Shown piece after piece: positions 53,929 through 64,000 of a stretch of DNA of 64,000 nt. The position numbers were made by a program, and so were the translations under genes. The notes under the pieces are model-generated. The model made no database searches. It saw only the letters and a program-made list of their open reading frames with translations, and was not told the origin of the DNA. The DNA comes from Xestospongia muta (lineage: Eukaryota; Porifera; Demospongiae; Haplosclerida; Petrosiidae): assembly GCA_963693285.1 (NCBI GenBank), contig OY848920.1, positions 1,428,501 to 1,492,500 on the forward strand. Direction: 5' to 3'. The first letter of the stretch is position 1. Each line of letters opens with the position of its first letter.

Positions 53929-54553
53929 AATTAATGTTTAAAATAATACCTTTTTAATTCTATATTATGTCACAAAAATTTTACATAATTAATTTCCCTA
54001 TATACTTTTATTATATTACCTTGTCTATTGAATATTCCTGCTTCCTATCTTTTTATAAAAATTAAAGAAATGTTATAATTACATTGTAGGAGTCAACATC
54101 TGAGTATTTGCTAAAGTGAAAGTACAAAACTTTATATTTTAAAGTTTTATTCAGACTAAACTGGCTAACATTAATGATAAGTTGTGTGATGTAGGTGAAG
54201 TCCTTGGCATTCTTGATTTGTTTTGAAGTCTTTTAAAAATAACTCTATTTTGATGATTACATGTAATTTGACAGTGTTATTCACAGCTGGTAATTACTAC
54301 TAAGTCATATATCAGAACCTGTGAGATATTGATTGCAACCATTAAGGGACCCTCAGTTAACAAAAGGCACAAAGCTACGAATTATGTTGCTAAGTGTAAT
54401 AGTAACATAACATTGTTTGCTGCTGATTTCATGTAGTTCTAATTCTTTTGTTAATAATTCTATTGCTGTTACTTTTGTAAACAACTTATTTAATGATTTT
54501 TTGTTGATTACATTTATATTGCAATGCCAATGTAGGTTAATTAATTCCTATCT

Positions 54554-54554
<1 letters not shown>

Positions 54555-54603
<49 letters not shown>
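54555..54603. repeat. (TA)n microsatellite
   Basis: About 24 TA units just past the end of the S1/S2 homology. Confidence 0.95.
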
Positions 54604-54606
<3 letters not shown>

Positions 54607-54631
54607 TTATCTATTACAATTATAAGTGTTG

Positions 54632-54690
54632 TATTAACTTGGGACAAACCAGCCACTGGTATCATTAATAAATCAAGTTAAAAAGTAATT
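54632..54690 (+). pseudogene. Scrap of the S-family WW exon
   Basis: The stretch around 'ttaacttgggacaaaccagc' matches the WW part of the last S1 exon (38310-38370), with substitutions and an in-frame stop. A tiny duplicate with no neighbours from the gene. Confidence 0.65.
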
Positions 54691-55091
54691 GTATATAATA
54701 TCTTTAGTTACTTACCCCAAACATAATTGTTACAGGTGTTATAGTTGTAATAAATATACTACTTTCCAATAAATAACTATTGGAGAAGATGTACAGGTAA
54801 ATGTAAACTGTGATAACATCGTGTTTGTTGTTTAGAGACGCTAATGTTATACCCATTAGTTACGCTGTCTGCAATCTATGTACAAACAAGGAGTAAATTT
54901 AGTACCACCCCTTCATTACCGTATTTCTAATTGATACTTATCTTATAAATGTAATTATTTCGTTTGACTTTGCTTCCTGTTACGTCACATGTCGTAATAA
55001 ATAACTATGTCTGAGTACAGCCATTCTTGTTACTTATAAATTACAGACGTTGCTTTTTGTTATCAGCTACAGGAACTTCAGAGTGATCGTA

Positions 55092-58000
55092 ATGAGCGAT
55101 CCACAGGAGCAGTCTGAGGTATATATAGTTATATTTACTATACTTCTATTGTGATAAATCGTTTTTAGATTGTTGTGAGTCTTCCCGAGACTTTCATGTC
55201 TAGTATGCCCACTGATAAACGTCATAGTCAAGTTAATAACAAATCTGATGAGGATGGTACGTGTATAACATAATGTTAAAGTGATATTGATGTATTGTAA
55301 AGTATAGAGAGCAGTCCTAATTTTGTTGGGGCAAATAGTGTCTTCTGGTTGTGTATAATCATAGATATTCTATTTCACAACCCATAAACCCAAAATACAC
55401 AGTAATAATTATGACCGAATGCTTGCTAGCTTAATCGAGAAAGGACATCGGATGAATTATATCGAATTTCTTGGCATTATGAATATGATCATGACATCAT
55501 AATATGTCACTCATGGGCAAGATGGTCGATCTCAGTTGAAGTGATTTCGTAGTTACTACCTTCCACTCGTGCTATCTTCAAGGACTATTTTTAAAAGAAC
55601 TGTATACTTAAGCCTTTGCTCTTTATACTGTACTATTTATTTTCTTTGTTTTATTGTATTAATTTATGTGATTAATGATGTCAAAGATTTCCAATTAGTT
55701 GGCTAAAAAAGCGTTTCAAGTAATAGTGGCAAAAATTATACTAATGACATCAAATGCTCTTTCTCGAATTAAATGAGTGAATGTTTGGGTACAATACTAA
55801 ACAATAATCGTACAACAAAGTATTGTCAGTCCCCTAGTATATAGTATAATTATATTATGTATCCAATTTTTATTAAGTAGTTTACTAAATCAACTCTGTG
55901 ACTTTTTGTTTCTATTTTGCATACAGTAGACAATGAAGGTTCCTATCTTTCACAAGTAACTCAGGAACAACAGGTATTAGTGGTGTTAATTGTAATGTAC
56001 ATATATTATAGTAAATTAATGATGTTATTTTATTTATTAGAGTGGTCAAAGTGAGATTGTATTTGCTAAGTCTGGTACATCCAGTGATAAATATAGTGCA
56101 CCACCAAATGAACATTATAGTGAACCAACAACCCTTGGATCTGGTAAGACTAATATATAAGCTGATTACATACCTTGATATTATCATAATTATAAGTATA
56201 GTATTAAAAATTTCCCTTTGCTCTGACCTCACTATTGTTATCATAGCATGTCCCAATTAAAACATTCTTTTCTTGAAAGCATCTCCTCAAATTATAGATA
56301 TCAATTTACTTTGTTGAAATCAATGTCATGAGTGCATTTATAATTGAAAAAAATTAATTAGGAATGCAGCACTAGTATGTTAGTAAAGAATGAACACTAG
56401 GAAGCCAAATAAATGTGATTCTACTATATAAACTAAGAGGATTTATTGGTACTTGTAATGGACATACATAAAACTTTTGCATGTACACTTGTGCATGTTT
56501 ATTAGTCATTTGTGATTAAGGTATTTTGTATTATCTTTAGATATCATTATTAAGTCTGACTGGCTTGCAAAAACAATTACTAATCGTCTCATCACTGTTA
56601 AGGCTGTTCCTTTTCTTTTGAGCATCATTGGATTACCTGAGAGCAAGCAACCAACTCTTACTAATTGTTTGCTACATCTGTTAAATTGCCGATCAAATGC
56701 ACCAAGCAGTCCACAAGGTTTTTCTTTTTATGAAACAGCTGCAGTAAGAACACTTTCCGATGATTGCAAAGAAAAAGAATTAGTTTACTCCAAAACCTTC
56801 AACTATATTTCTGTCATGGAGTCTGCCATTAAACACCATCTCTATTTAAAAGGAAAGTTGATAAGGCATATTGAAATTCCAATTCTTCATGCACCATTTT
56901 TTAACGATGATGACCTTAATAATCATTTTAATAAGATGACTGAAGGTTTTTACAGAAGCAAAGTATCCACAGAACGAAATCGTAAGTGGGATGAAGGTCT
57001 TCCAAGTGGAATAGCCATGATTAATATCTGGAATATTGGTAACAGCAAAGCTGCATCGTACATTCTTCCTCTTCTATCAGGTCATTTATATAACAATTAT
57101 GTTTGGACGATGTTTGACCTCATCCGAGATGTACCTGATCTTCACAAACCACCAGAGGCCACAGAAAGGGCCAGAAAAGAATCACGTCCACGTCTCCACT
57201 CTCTTTTACGTTCTGCCAGCTTGGCTGCTTGTCAAGACAGCAATCGTACAAATGTTTGTAAGTTGATTAGCTATCATGATACCTCTTATTGTGAAAGTGA
57301 AATAAGTATAAAATTGAAGCAGTTTAAAAGAGATGCTGACTCAGCTGCCACTCAAATGCATTTAAAAAATCTAATTGACTTAAATAATATTCTTATGCTT
57401 TGTACAGAGAGTGACGAAGAATGCTTGAAAAAAGCATTTGATGATATCGTTCATAGAGAGCTTAACAAGTCATTAGAAATTCCTCTACCTTATATTTTTC
57501 TTCGTAGCTATTTTTATGAATCCGGTGTTCTGTATGTTACAAAAGAAGAATTGCAAGAAAAAGGGGGAATACTTGGAATGGAAGAAGATGATTGTGTGGA
57601 GTTTTGTCGACTCTTCACATCATCTGGTAGCCTCATTGACATAAGCTTAATTGATGAACATTCAAATATTATTATCTTAAGACCAGTTGAATTTTTTCAT
57701 GAGCTAGACAAGTTATTTCATCCATCTTCTAATGTTGATCCACTTGTCGCAAAGTATGGTATTGTTACTGAGCTAATTGCTCACGCTCTTTTCAAAGATC
57801 ACGCAAATATAATGATGGAAGTACTTGTTTCATTTGGTATAGCAGCCAAATTAGATTCAAGTCAAGTAAACTGCGCACTTCCAGCTCCTAATAATATAAT
57901 ATATTATGTTCCCAATGCTAGTACAGTAGAGCCTAAATATGACTGTCAGCCCTCAGCATTACACCTCTTACGAGACATTGATAGACCAATGTCACACACA

Positions 58001-59001
58001 AAAGTAGCATTTACATCTAAATTTTTGAAGCTTTGTCCCTCGTCAAAGTTGGAGCTACCTGATCAACCTGTTGGAAACATTGCCACGTTTAAAGTCTTTC
58101 CATCTGATGTACTTAGTCACAGCTTTGACTTTGTATATATTGGTGATGCTATTGAATTTCGTTTTTCATCTCCATGTGACCAAGAGCTCGAACAAACTTG
58201 TAGGAACATTTTCACAGTCTGTCATGAGATAATGCCTAACACGACTAAGTATAATTTTGCTGTGATGTGTTCTGCTGATAAAGACAGGACAATTGCTGAT
58301 AAACGCAAACGTCAACGTCATCTTTTACCAAACACAAAGTTATGCCCAGACTGCCAAAGTGAAGGATTACATGAAGATACTTTTCTAATGATTTGGAATA
58401 AGATACTTAAAGAGGTACTTCTGTTATTTTATAGTTTGCTCATTTATTTAAATTTTTTTTTATTTAGGAAAAATATGAAGTCCCTATAAAAAAAAGACTA
58501 AATGGAGGTAAATATTAGATAATTATTAAACCTGACCTATCTGTTATTTTTAAGATCCATTGACAATGGAAGAGACTTTCTTAGTAGTAAAAGGATTGGA
58601 AAATCTTTCAGAGGAGACATTACATGTTGTTGCTCAATGTCTGGGTATGCCTGGGTTTTTCTCCTTAGCAAAGACAAAGTGGAGAAAATGCATGACAATG
58701 ATTCAGGACTGGGAAGACTTCCGTTCATTAGATGAGAATGAAAGACAAAAACAAGAAGCCTCTAGAAAATTGCTTGCAATGAAACTAATGAAAGCTGCAC
58801 TTAAGATTTACAAAGTGAACGAAAGTGAAAGTGAAGCTTTACAAAATGTGGCTAGTTCACTCAACTATGAAGGTAAGTAGTATTGATACCTTTGACATTA
58901 CTATGGTGCTTTTTAAGGTTTTATTATTTAGTTTTGTTTCTTTAGTTGCTATTTGTATGAGAGACGAGAAGTCAGGTGAAGCCACAAATGATAATACATG
59001 A
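55092..59001 (+). CDS. P2: P-loop/COR-like protein with helical C-terminal module
   Basis: Eight exons with agreeing phases: 55092-55118, 55169-55256, 55927-55973, 56041-56143, 56541-58414, 58468-58507, 58555-58872, 58946-59001; 850 residues. The N-terminus (MSDPQEQSE) and about 88 residues are Ser/acidic and unordered. The 625-residue module then shows SIIGLPESKQPT in the P-loop place (no Gly-Lys pair, so nucleotide binding is doubtful), INIWNIGNSK, IFLRSYFY, a COR-like winged-helix pattern (NIIILRPVEFFHELDKLF, then MMEVLVSFGIAAKL) and LCPDC near the end. The main exon has exactly the same length as in P1 (1874 bases). The last ~120 residues (LSEETLHVVAQCLGMPGF, WRKCMTMIQDWED) are helical and may be a death fold. 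Roc-COR/STAND-type signalling is the nearest guess; I cannot name the family. Confidence 0.82.
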
Positions 59002-60171
59002 TCATAAAAATATTTAATCTTTAATGGTATATTTATATTTCATTTTTAAATATGAATTTTATAAATAATATTATTTATTTTTTAGAAGTGTTATAAACCT
59101 GAAATAATAAATGTATTGAATTAATTCTTTATTTTTATGCTTTTACATATACAGGTTGTGCCTATAAGATTGGCAGGAAGTCATACTTTGCCACATAATT
59201 ATAATTAGTGTATTGGTTTTATGAGGTGAGGATCAGTTTAATACACAGCAAAGTATAGACTTCCTGCCAGACATATGCCCACAACCTTTTATATAATTAG
59301 AATGGTGTTTTATTGATATTTTTAAAGACTTTAAATTTCAGCAAGTTGACAGGAAATACGTTTGTCATCACTGCATGAATCAATGATATTCATTGCAGTT
59401 ACCAAATAATTTTAATATTATGCTCTAATTATGACAACACTAGCTCAGGGTTCACTGAAGTACCAACTAAAGTGACAACAAACGAGTATAACTTAGAAGA
59501 AATCTAAGCAAAAGATTGTGTGTAAGTTGACAAACGTAATTCAAAAGGAAGATATGAAGTAAATAATATTAATACTTCCTTTATTATGACTATAAGTACT
59601 TTTAATGTGTGAGTGTGTGTGAGTAGGTATTGATGTTGTAAAGTTATCTTTTACTAAGTCCTGTAATAGGTGGCAAAGGTCTCATTAATAGCAATGCTAA
59701 ATAAAGAATGTTAGCTAATCTAATTTGGTGTAGCAGCCATATACATCACAGCTCCTCAAGTTACTAATCAAAGTTGTGGTATATATTATAAATATTTAGG
59801 TACATAATAAATTGTACTCTATCACTATCAGTATCACATTCATTCAGAATTAGTGACCTGATTTGTAATAATGAACCACTTCTGTCAAAACATGTATGAC
59901 TTGATTTGTGAAAAGGGAAGCACTATTAAAACACATTCGTATACATACAGTTACCACAAATAGTCACGCATATATAGCAACTGTACAATATTATATACAA
60001 AACTGCTTTTGAGATGTATTAACAGTGGTCCCTTTTCATAAGTCAAGTCACAATTGTTTTGCCATAATTGATTCCTTATTGCAAATCAGGTCATATACAC
60101 TGTATTATAAAGTTTAAAATTTGTTCTTTGATTTACATACTGACTGCATCTTTTTTTTAAAATTAGAAGCC
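59002..60171. other. Intergenic between P2 and P3
   Basis: Contains the foldback element at 59154-59286 and a segment (about 59287-59460) repeated at 63792-63960. No gene seen. Confidence 0.6.
59154..59286. mobile_element. MITE-like foldback element
   Basis: 133 bp with imperfect inverted ends of about 38 bp: GGTTGTGCCTATAAGATTGG... at 59154 and, on the other strand from 59286, GGTTGTGGGCATATGTCTGG... Both continue through GGCAGGAAGT to ACTTTGC, with a 56-bp middle. It has no coding capacity. A clear target-site duplication was not found. One arm recurs at 63753-63791. It could be a non-autonomous DNA transposon or a plain foldback. Confidence 0.65.
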
Positions 60172-62997
60172 ATGAGTGAGCCATTTTCCTATTCATCACC
60201 AGAGGAAGTTAGTTCAGCAAAGGTAATAAATCTAAGAAAGTATAAACTTTTATTTAGTCTTATTTTAGCCTGATATAAAGACTGATTCTGACACTTCTAA
60301 AGACGACAAACAAGATTTATCAAGAAATGAGTTTGTCATTGGAAGTGTAGATGCTACAGTACCCATATACCAAAGTGACCCTACTACACCAGAAGGTGAG
60401 CATTGGCCCTTCTTCACTAGCCTCTATAATATAATCTATTTAATTTATTGATATTACAGATGCTGCAAGTTTCATTGTAACTCCAAAATGGTTAATGACA
60501 TCAATTCTTAACCAAACAATAACAGCTAAAACTGCGCCATTTCTTTTATGTTTTGCTGGCCTTCCATGCAGTAGTAAATCAACAGCTCTCAACACTTTGA
60601 TCCACAACTATCTTCAAAAGAATGTATTTGACGACAACGATAAGTGTGGCATTCGCTTCTTTGATTTTGCTGCCATACAGAGGCCACCAGCGAATGATAC
60701 TATCTACTTTAGTACAAATCAGCTTCTTAAAAATGGATACACACTAGTTGTCAAATCAGCAATAGAATATCTATTACGTGTCCGTGGTCAGTTTATTAAG
60801 TGTGTACACAATCCGTCCTCTGTAGCTGCTGACAAAGTTTATTTTAATGATCAAGAATTTGACCAACACTTGATCACAGTTTTTAATGGTTTATCGGACC
60901 TTGCTGATCTCGAAAAACCAAAAGTGAAAATTCCTTACTGGAGTCAAGGTATAGCTAGTGGAATCTCTTTGATCAATATATGGGATATTGGTCTTAATAA
61001 AGTTGCATTTTATATTCTCCCTCAATTAGCTGGTTTGCTGCATAATAGCCGCTCATGGCTTTTTTTCGACATTTTTCGTGATCTACCAAATCTCTATCAG
61101 CCACCATACATACCAGAAAATAAGTACAATTGTACACGAAATGACAGTGACTGTTCAATGAGATGGCGAGCTCGCATTCATTATCTTCTTCGCTTTGCAA
61201 AGCTGGCACAGTCATGTCAAACTTATGAGAATGTATGCAAATTAATAGGGACATACAAGACAACAAATGAAGACAGTAACTTAGCAGATTTGATTGAGTC
61301 ATTTAAGAAAGAAGTAAAATGTGCAGCTACACAAATGAAAGTTGATAATGTCATTGATATGGAAAATGTAATATCTTCCAACCCAAATGATCTCAATACT
61401 GCTAAAGTGTTTAAAGAACTACTTATGATGGAATTGTTCGCGATGAGTTTAGCAATCCTATTGAAATGCCTCTCTCATTTGTATTTCTACGCAGCGTTTT
61501 ATATGCTACTGATGCCTTTTGTATAAGAAAGAATGATTTAAGGTTGAAGGCTAAAAAATTGAAGATTGAAAGAGACAAATTTGAAAATTTTTGTCAGCTA
61601 TTTACTTCATTTGGTAGCATTATTGATGTTAGCCTCATCGACAGCTCATCAGATCTTATTATACTTAAACCAGTAGATTTTCTTCGTGAGCTAGACAAGC
61701 TTTTCTATTTTTCACCAAATGGTGACCCACTAGTTACTAATTATGGCATTGTTACTGAATCAACTGCTAATTTTATTTTTGGAAGGGAGAAAACAAGCAC
61801 AATTATGTCTTTTTTAATGTCTATCGGTTTTGCGACAAAATTATCATCATCGCAAGTGAATTTTTCAATTTCAGATCATTATGCTTATTATATATCTACT
61901 GTTTGCACTGCCCGTCCTTTATTAACGTGTGATCCTGCATCGTTACACTTGCTACGTGATGTAAATATACCAATGTCAAATTTCCAAACTATTTTTGCTA
62001 CTACTTTTTTAAGTTTGTACTCATTAACAGCTTTAGAAAAACCTGATGATTCATATAATAATATAACTAGGTTTAGAGCCTTTCCTTCTAATGCATCCAA
62101 TAAAGAAGGAGTAGTCTTTGATCTTGTATATCTTGGTGATGCAATTGAGTTTCGTTTTCCGACACATTTTAATCAAGGATCAAGTGATCATATTGATATT
62201 TGTACTCAGATTATTACTGTTTGTCATAAAGTTATGCCATCTGATTCTAAATACAACTTTGCTGTCATGTGTTCTGATGATCCTGATCCCAATGCTGCTT
62301 ATAAACTTAAAAGAAATTGCCACATACTTCCTAATACTAATCTTTGTGAAATTTGTCAAGTCAATGGTAGACTTGATAGTCCTATATTACAAACATGGAA
62401 TACAGTACTTAGTAAAGTAAAGGATATTACTATTTTTATTTGATCAATTTGTCCATTTATATTAGGATGAAAATAAAGTGCCTGAAGGCAAAAGACTTAA
62501 TGGAGGTAGAATGACATAAGATATTACAATTTATATTTATGTTTGTGCCCTCAGATCCAATGTCGATTGAAGAAGCTTTTAAAGTACTTATGAAATGTCA
62601 AAACTGCCAGATGAAACATTACTTCTTGTTGCCAAACACCTTGCTATTCCAGCAATGGAATTCGGTTCATCAAAGGGAGACAAATGGAGATATTGCATGA
62701 AAATGATCTTTGCCTGGGAAGACTTGAGCAAACAAAAGGAAGAGGAAGCCTCTAAGAAAGCACTAGCAATTAAGCTAATGAATGCTGCCACTGAGTTATA
62801 TAGTAAAAACGAAGAGGAAAGCAAAAAGCTAGAAATTATAGCAAGATGTCTCAATTTTCGAGGTTAATAAATATATATATACATGTAACAAGTGTATAAA
62901 AATTTTAAAAGTTGTATATGCTAAGTAATATAGCTGTTGTTATTGAACTTATTTTTTTTTCATAGTTGCTCACAGTATGATGAGATCAGGAGATTAG
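60172..62997 (+). pseudogene. P3: P-loop/COR-like family member with two one-base deletions
   Basis: Exons 60172-60222, 60269-60395, 60460-62416, 62466-62505, 62555-62862 and 62966-62997 follow the P2 plan (about 838 residues if two missing bases are allowed for). Its P-loop is the best of the family: FAGLPCSSKSTALNTL (G-x4-S-K-S-T), and INIWDIGLNK follows in the switch-II-like place. Breaks: near 61428, where a T is missing compared with the frame giving IVRDEFSNPIEMPLSF, and near 62592, where an A is missing before MSKLPDETLLLVAK. Both lie at short homopolymers. The rest of the frame is well preserved, with LCEIC at the zinc-knuckle-like place. It is either a young pseudogene or an intact gene with sequence errors. 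It starts MSEPFSYSSP, like P1 and P2 (MSDP). Confidence 0.75.
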
Positions 62998-63209
62998 ATA
63001 TAAAGAAGGAAATAAGTTACAATGAAATAACCATTAACTTATGTTAATAATATATATACATATACATGTGTGTGTTATTGTTTTTATATATAGCTTTTCA
63101 TAATGAAACAGTAATAAAACTACAATTTATCACTTATTGGGTTTAGTTATTAAATCAGACATTATTAACCTGTCATATGATTGATTAAGCACCACCCATT
63201 GCTATAATA

Positions 63210-63750
63210 AACTGTAATTCATATTATGTTCCCAATGCTAGTAAAACAGAGCCTATTTATCACCATCAGCCTACCGCATTACATCTCTTATGAGAGATTG
63301 ATAGACCAATGTCACACTCAACAGTAGCATTAACATCAAAATTTTTGAAGCTTTGTGCCTTGTCAAAACTGGAGCTACCTGATAAACCAGTTGGAAACAT
63401 TGCCACACTTAAAGTCTTTTCATCCATCGTACTTAGTCACAGCTTTCAGTTTGTATATATTGGTGGTGCTATTGAATTTCGCTTTTCATCTCCGTGTGAC
63501 TAAGAACTCAAACAAACTTGTAGGAACATTTTCACAGTCTATCATGAGATAATGCCAAATATCAGCGTCATCTTTCACCAAACACAAAGCTATGCCCAGA
63601 CTGACAAAGTGAAGGATTATATGAAAATCTTCTTCTAAAGATTTGGAAAATGATACTTAAAGAGGTAATTCTGTTATTTTATAGTTTGCTTATTTATTTA
63701 GTTTATTGTTTATTTATTTAGGAAAAATATGAAGTTTCTATAGAAAAGAC
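63210..63750 (+). pseudogene. P4: dead 3' fragment of the P family
   Basis: Matches P2 from about 57900 to the start of its exon at 58468 (PNASKTEPIY, then FLKLCALSKLELP), with stops (TGA at 63291-63293, TAA in place of a CAA near 63500), deletions that remove the region before the LCPDC pair, and loss of the helical module. After 'gaaaagact' it jumps straight into one arm of the foldback element. No P-loop half is present. Confidence 0.88.
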
Positions 63751-63752
63751 TA

Positions 63753-63791
63753 GCAAAGTATACACTTCCTGCTAGACAAATGGCCACTGCC
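63753..63791. mobile_element. Single arm of the foldback element
   Basis: Matches the right arm (59248-59286) with a few changes, and the sequence after it matches 59287 onward. It marks the join between the P4 fragment and the copied P2 downstream region. Confidence 0.6.
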
Positions 63792-64000
63792 TTTCATATA
63801 AATAGAATACTGTTTTATTGATACATTTAAACACTTAAAATTTTAACTATAGTTGACAGGAAATAGGTATGTCATCACTGCACGGATCAATGAAATTCAT
63901 TGCAGTTACCAAATATTTTCAATATTATGCTCTAATTATGACAATACTAGCTTTCGCGTAATTATAGTGTTCACGGAAGTAGCAAAAAGCCAGTGCATCT
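63792..64000. other. Copied P2 downstream region
   Basis: About 63792-63960 repeats 59287-59460. No gene seen to the window end. Confidence 0.6.

Larger units (their letters stand above)
53929..55091. other. S2 3' flank and intergenic
   Basis: 53929-54485 matches S1's 3' flank. Then follow a TA microsatellite, a WW-exon scrap (54632-54690) and the promoter side of P2. Confidence 0.6.

Noticed and set aside
61400..61470. Programmed frameshift in P3
   Set aside because: No slippery heptamer or downstream pseudoknot seen, and a second break at 62592 of the same kind makes one-base deletions or sequence errors simpler.

Overview
The window looks like nuclear DNA of a demosponge, most likely Amphimedon or a close relative. 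This is inferred from very AT-rich sequence, many short GT-AG introns (often 45-100 bp), and a dense set of CARD, DEATH-fold, NACHT-LRR and AIG1/GIMAP-type genes. No database was consulted, so the species is an inference. Exon maps were made by hand from splice signals and phase agreement.

Left part (1-9.2 kb): a reverse-strand gene of tandem ubiquitin-like modules runs off the left edge, with a decayed piece of a sister copy beside it. Next is a 13-exon forward gene for a mannose-6-phosphate-receptor-type (MRH) membrane protein, with a transmembrane helix and a C-terminal DEELL sorting signal; its 5' exons were not found.

Second part (9.2-24.3 kb): five intronless SLC35F6-like transporter genes (four reverse, one forward with a single in-frame TAG), plus decayed fragments made by mosaic duplication. 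A three-exon CARD-like/NACHT/LRR (NLR) gene lies among them.

Third part (24.9-32.7 kb): two genes starting with the same CARD, one a small CARD plus second death-fold protein and the other a CARD plus unknown module plus Ser-rich tail. A single-exon AIG1-like GTPase lies between them.

Fourth part (32.7-64 kb): a patchwork of duplications. It holds two copies of a DEATH/coiled-coil/SH2/WW gene (the second with a stop codon in the DEATH domain), and a tandem family of large proteins with a degenerate P-loop NTPase-like module, a COR-like region and an alpha-helical C-terminal module (three copies and a dead fragment). The first member of that family reads on, with consistent splice phases, into a ZU5-like domain, a glycine-zipper hydrophobic segment and a C-terminal death-fold domain. 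A small DEATH plus CARD-like gene shares two exons with it.

Taken together, the right-hand 40 kb is an innate-immunity-type signalling cluster that appears to be making new domain combinations by local segmental duplication and 5'-exon capture. The best candidates for something undescribed are the P-loop/COR-like family with its ZU5/glycine-zipper/death-fold extension, and the DEATH-SH2-WW protein. Several one-base deletions at homopolymers suggest either recent pseudogenes or assembly errors, and this needs read-level checking.
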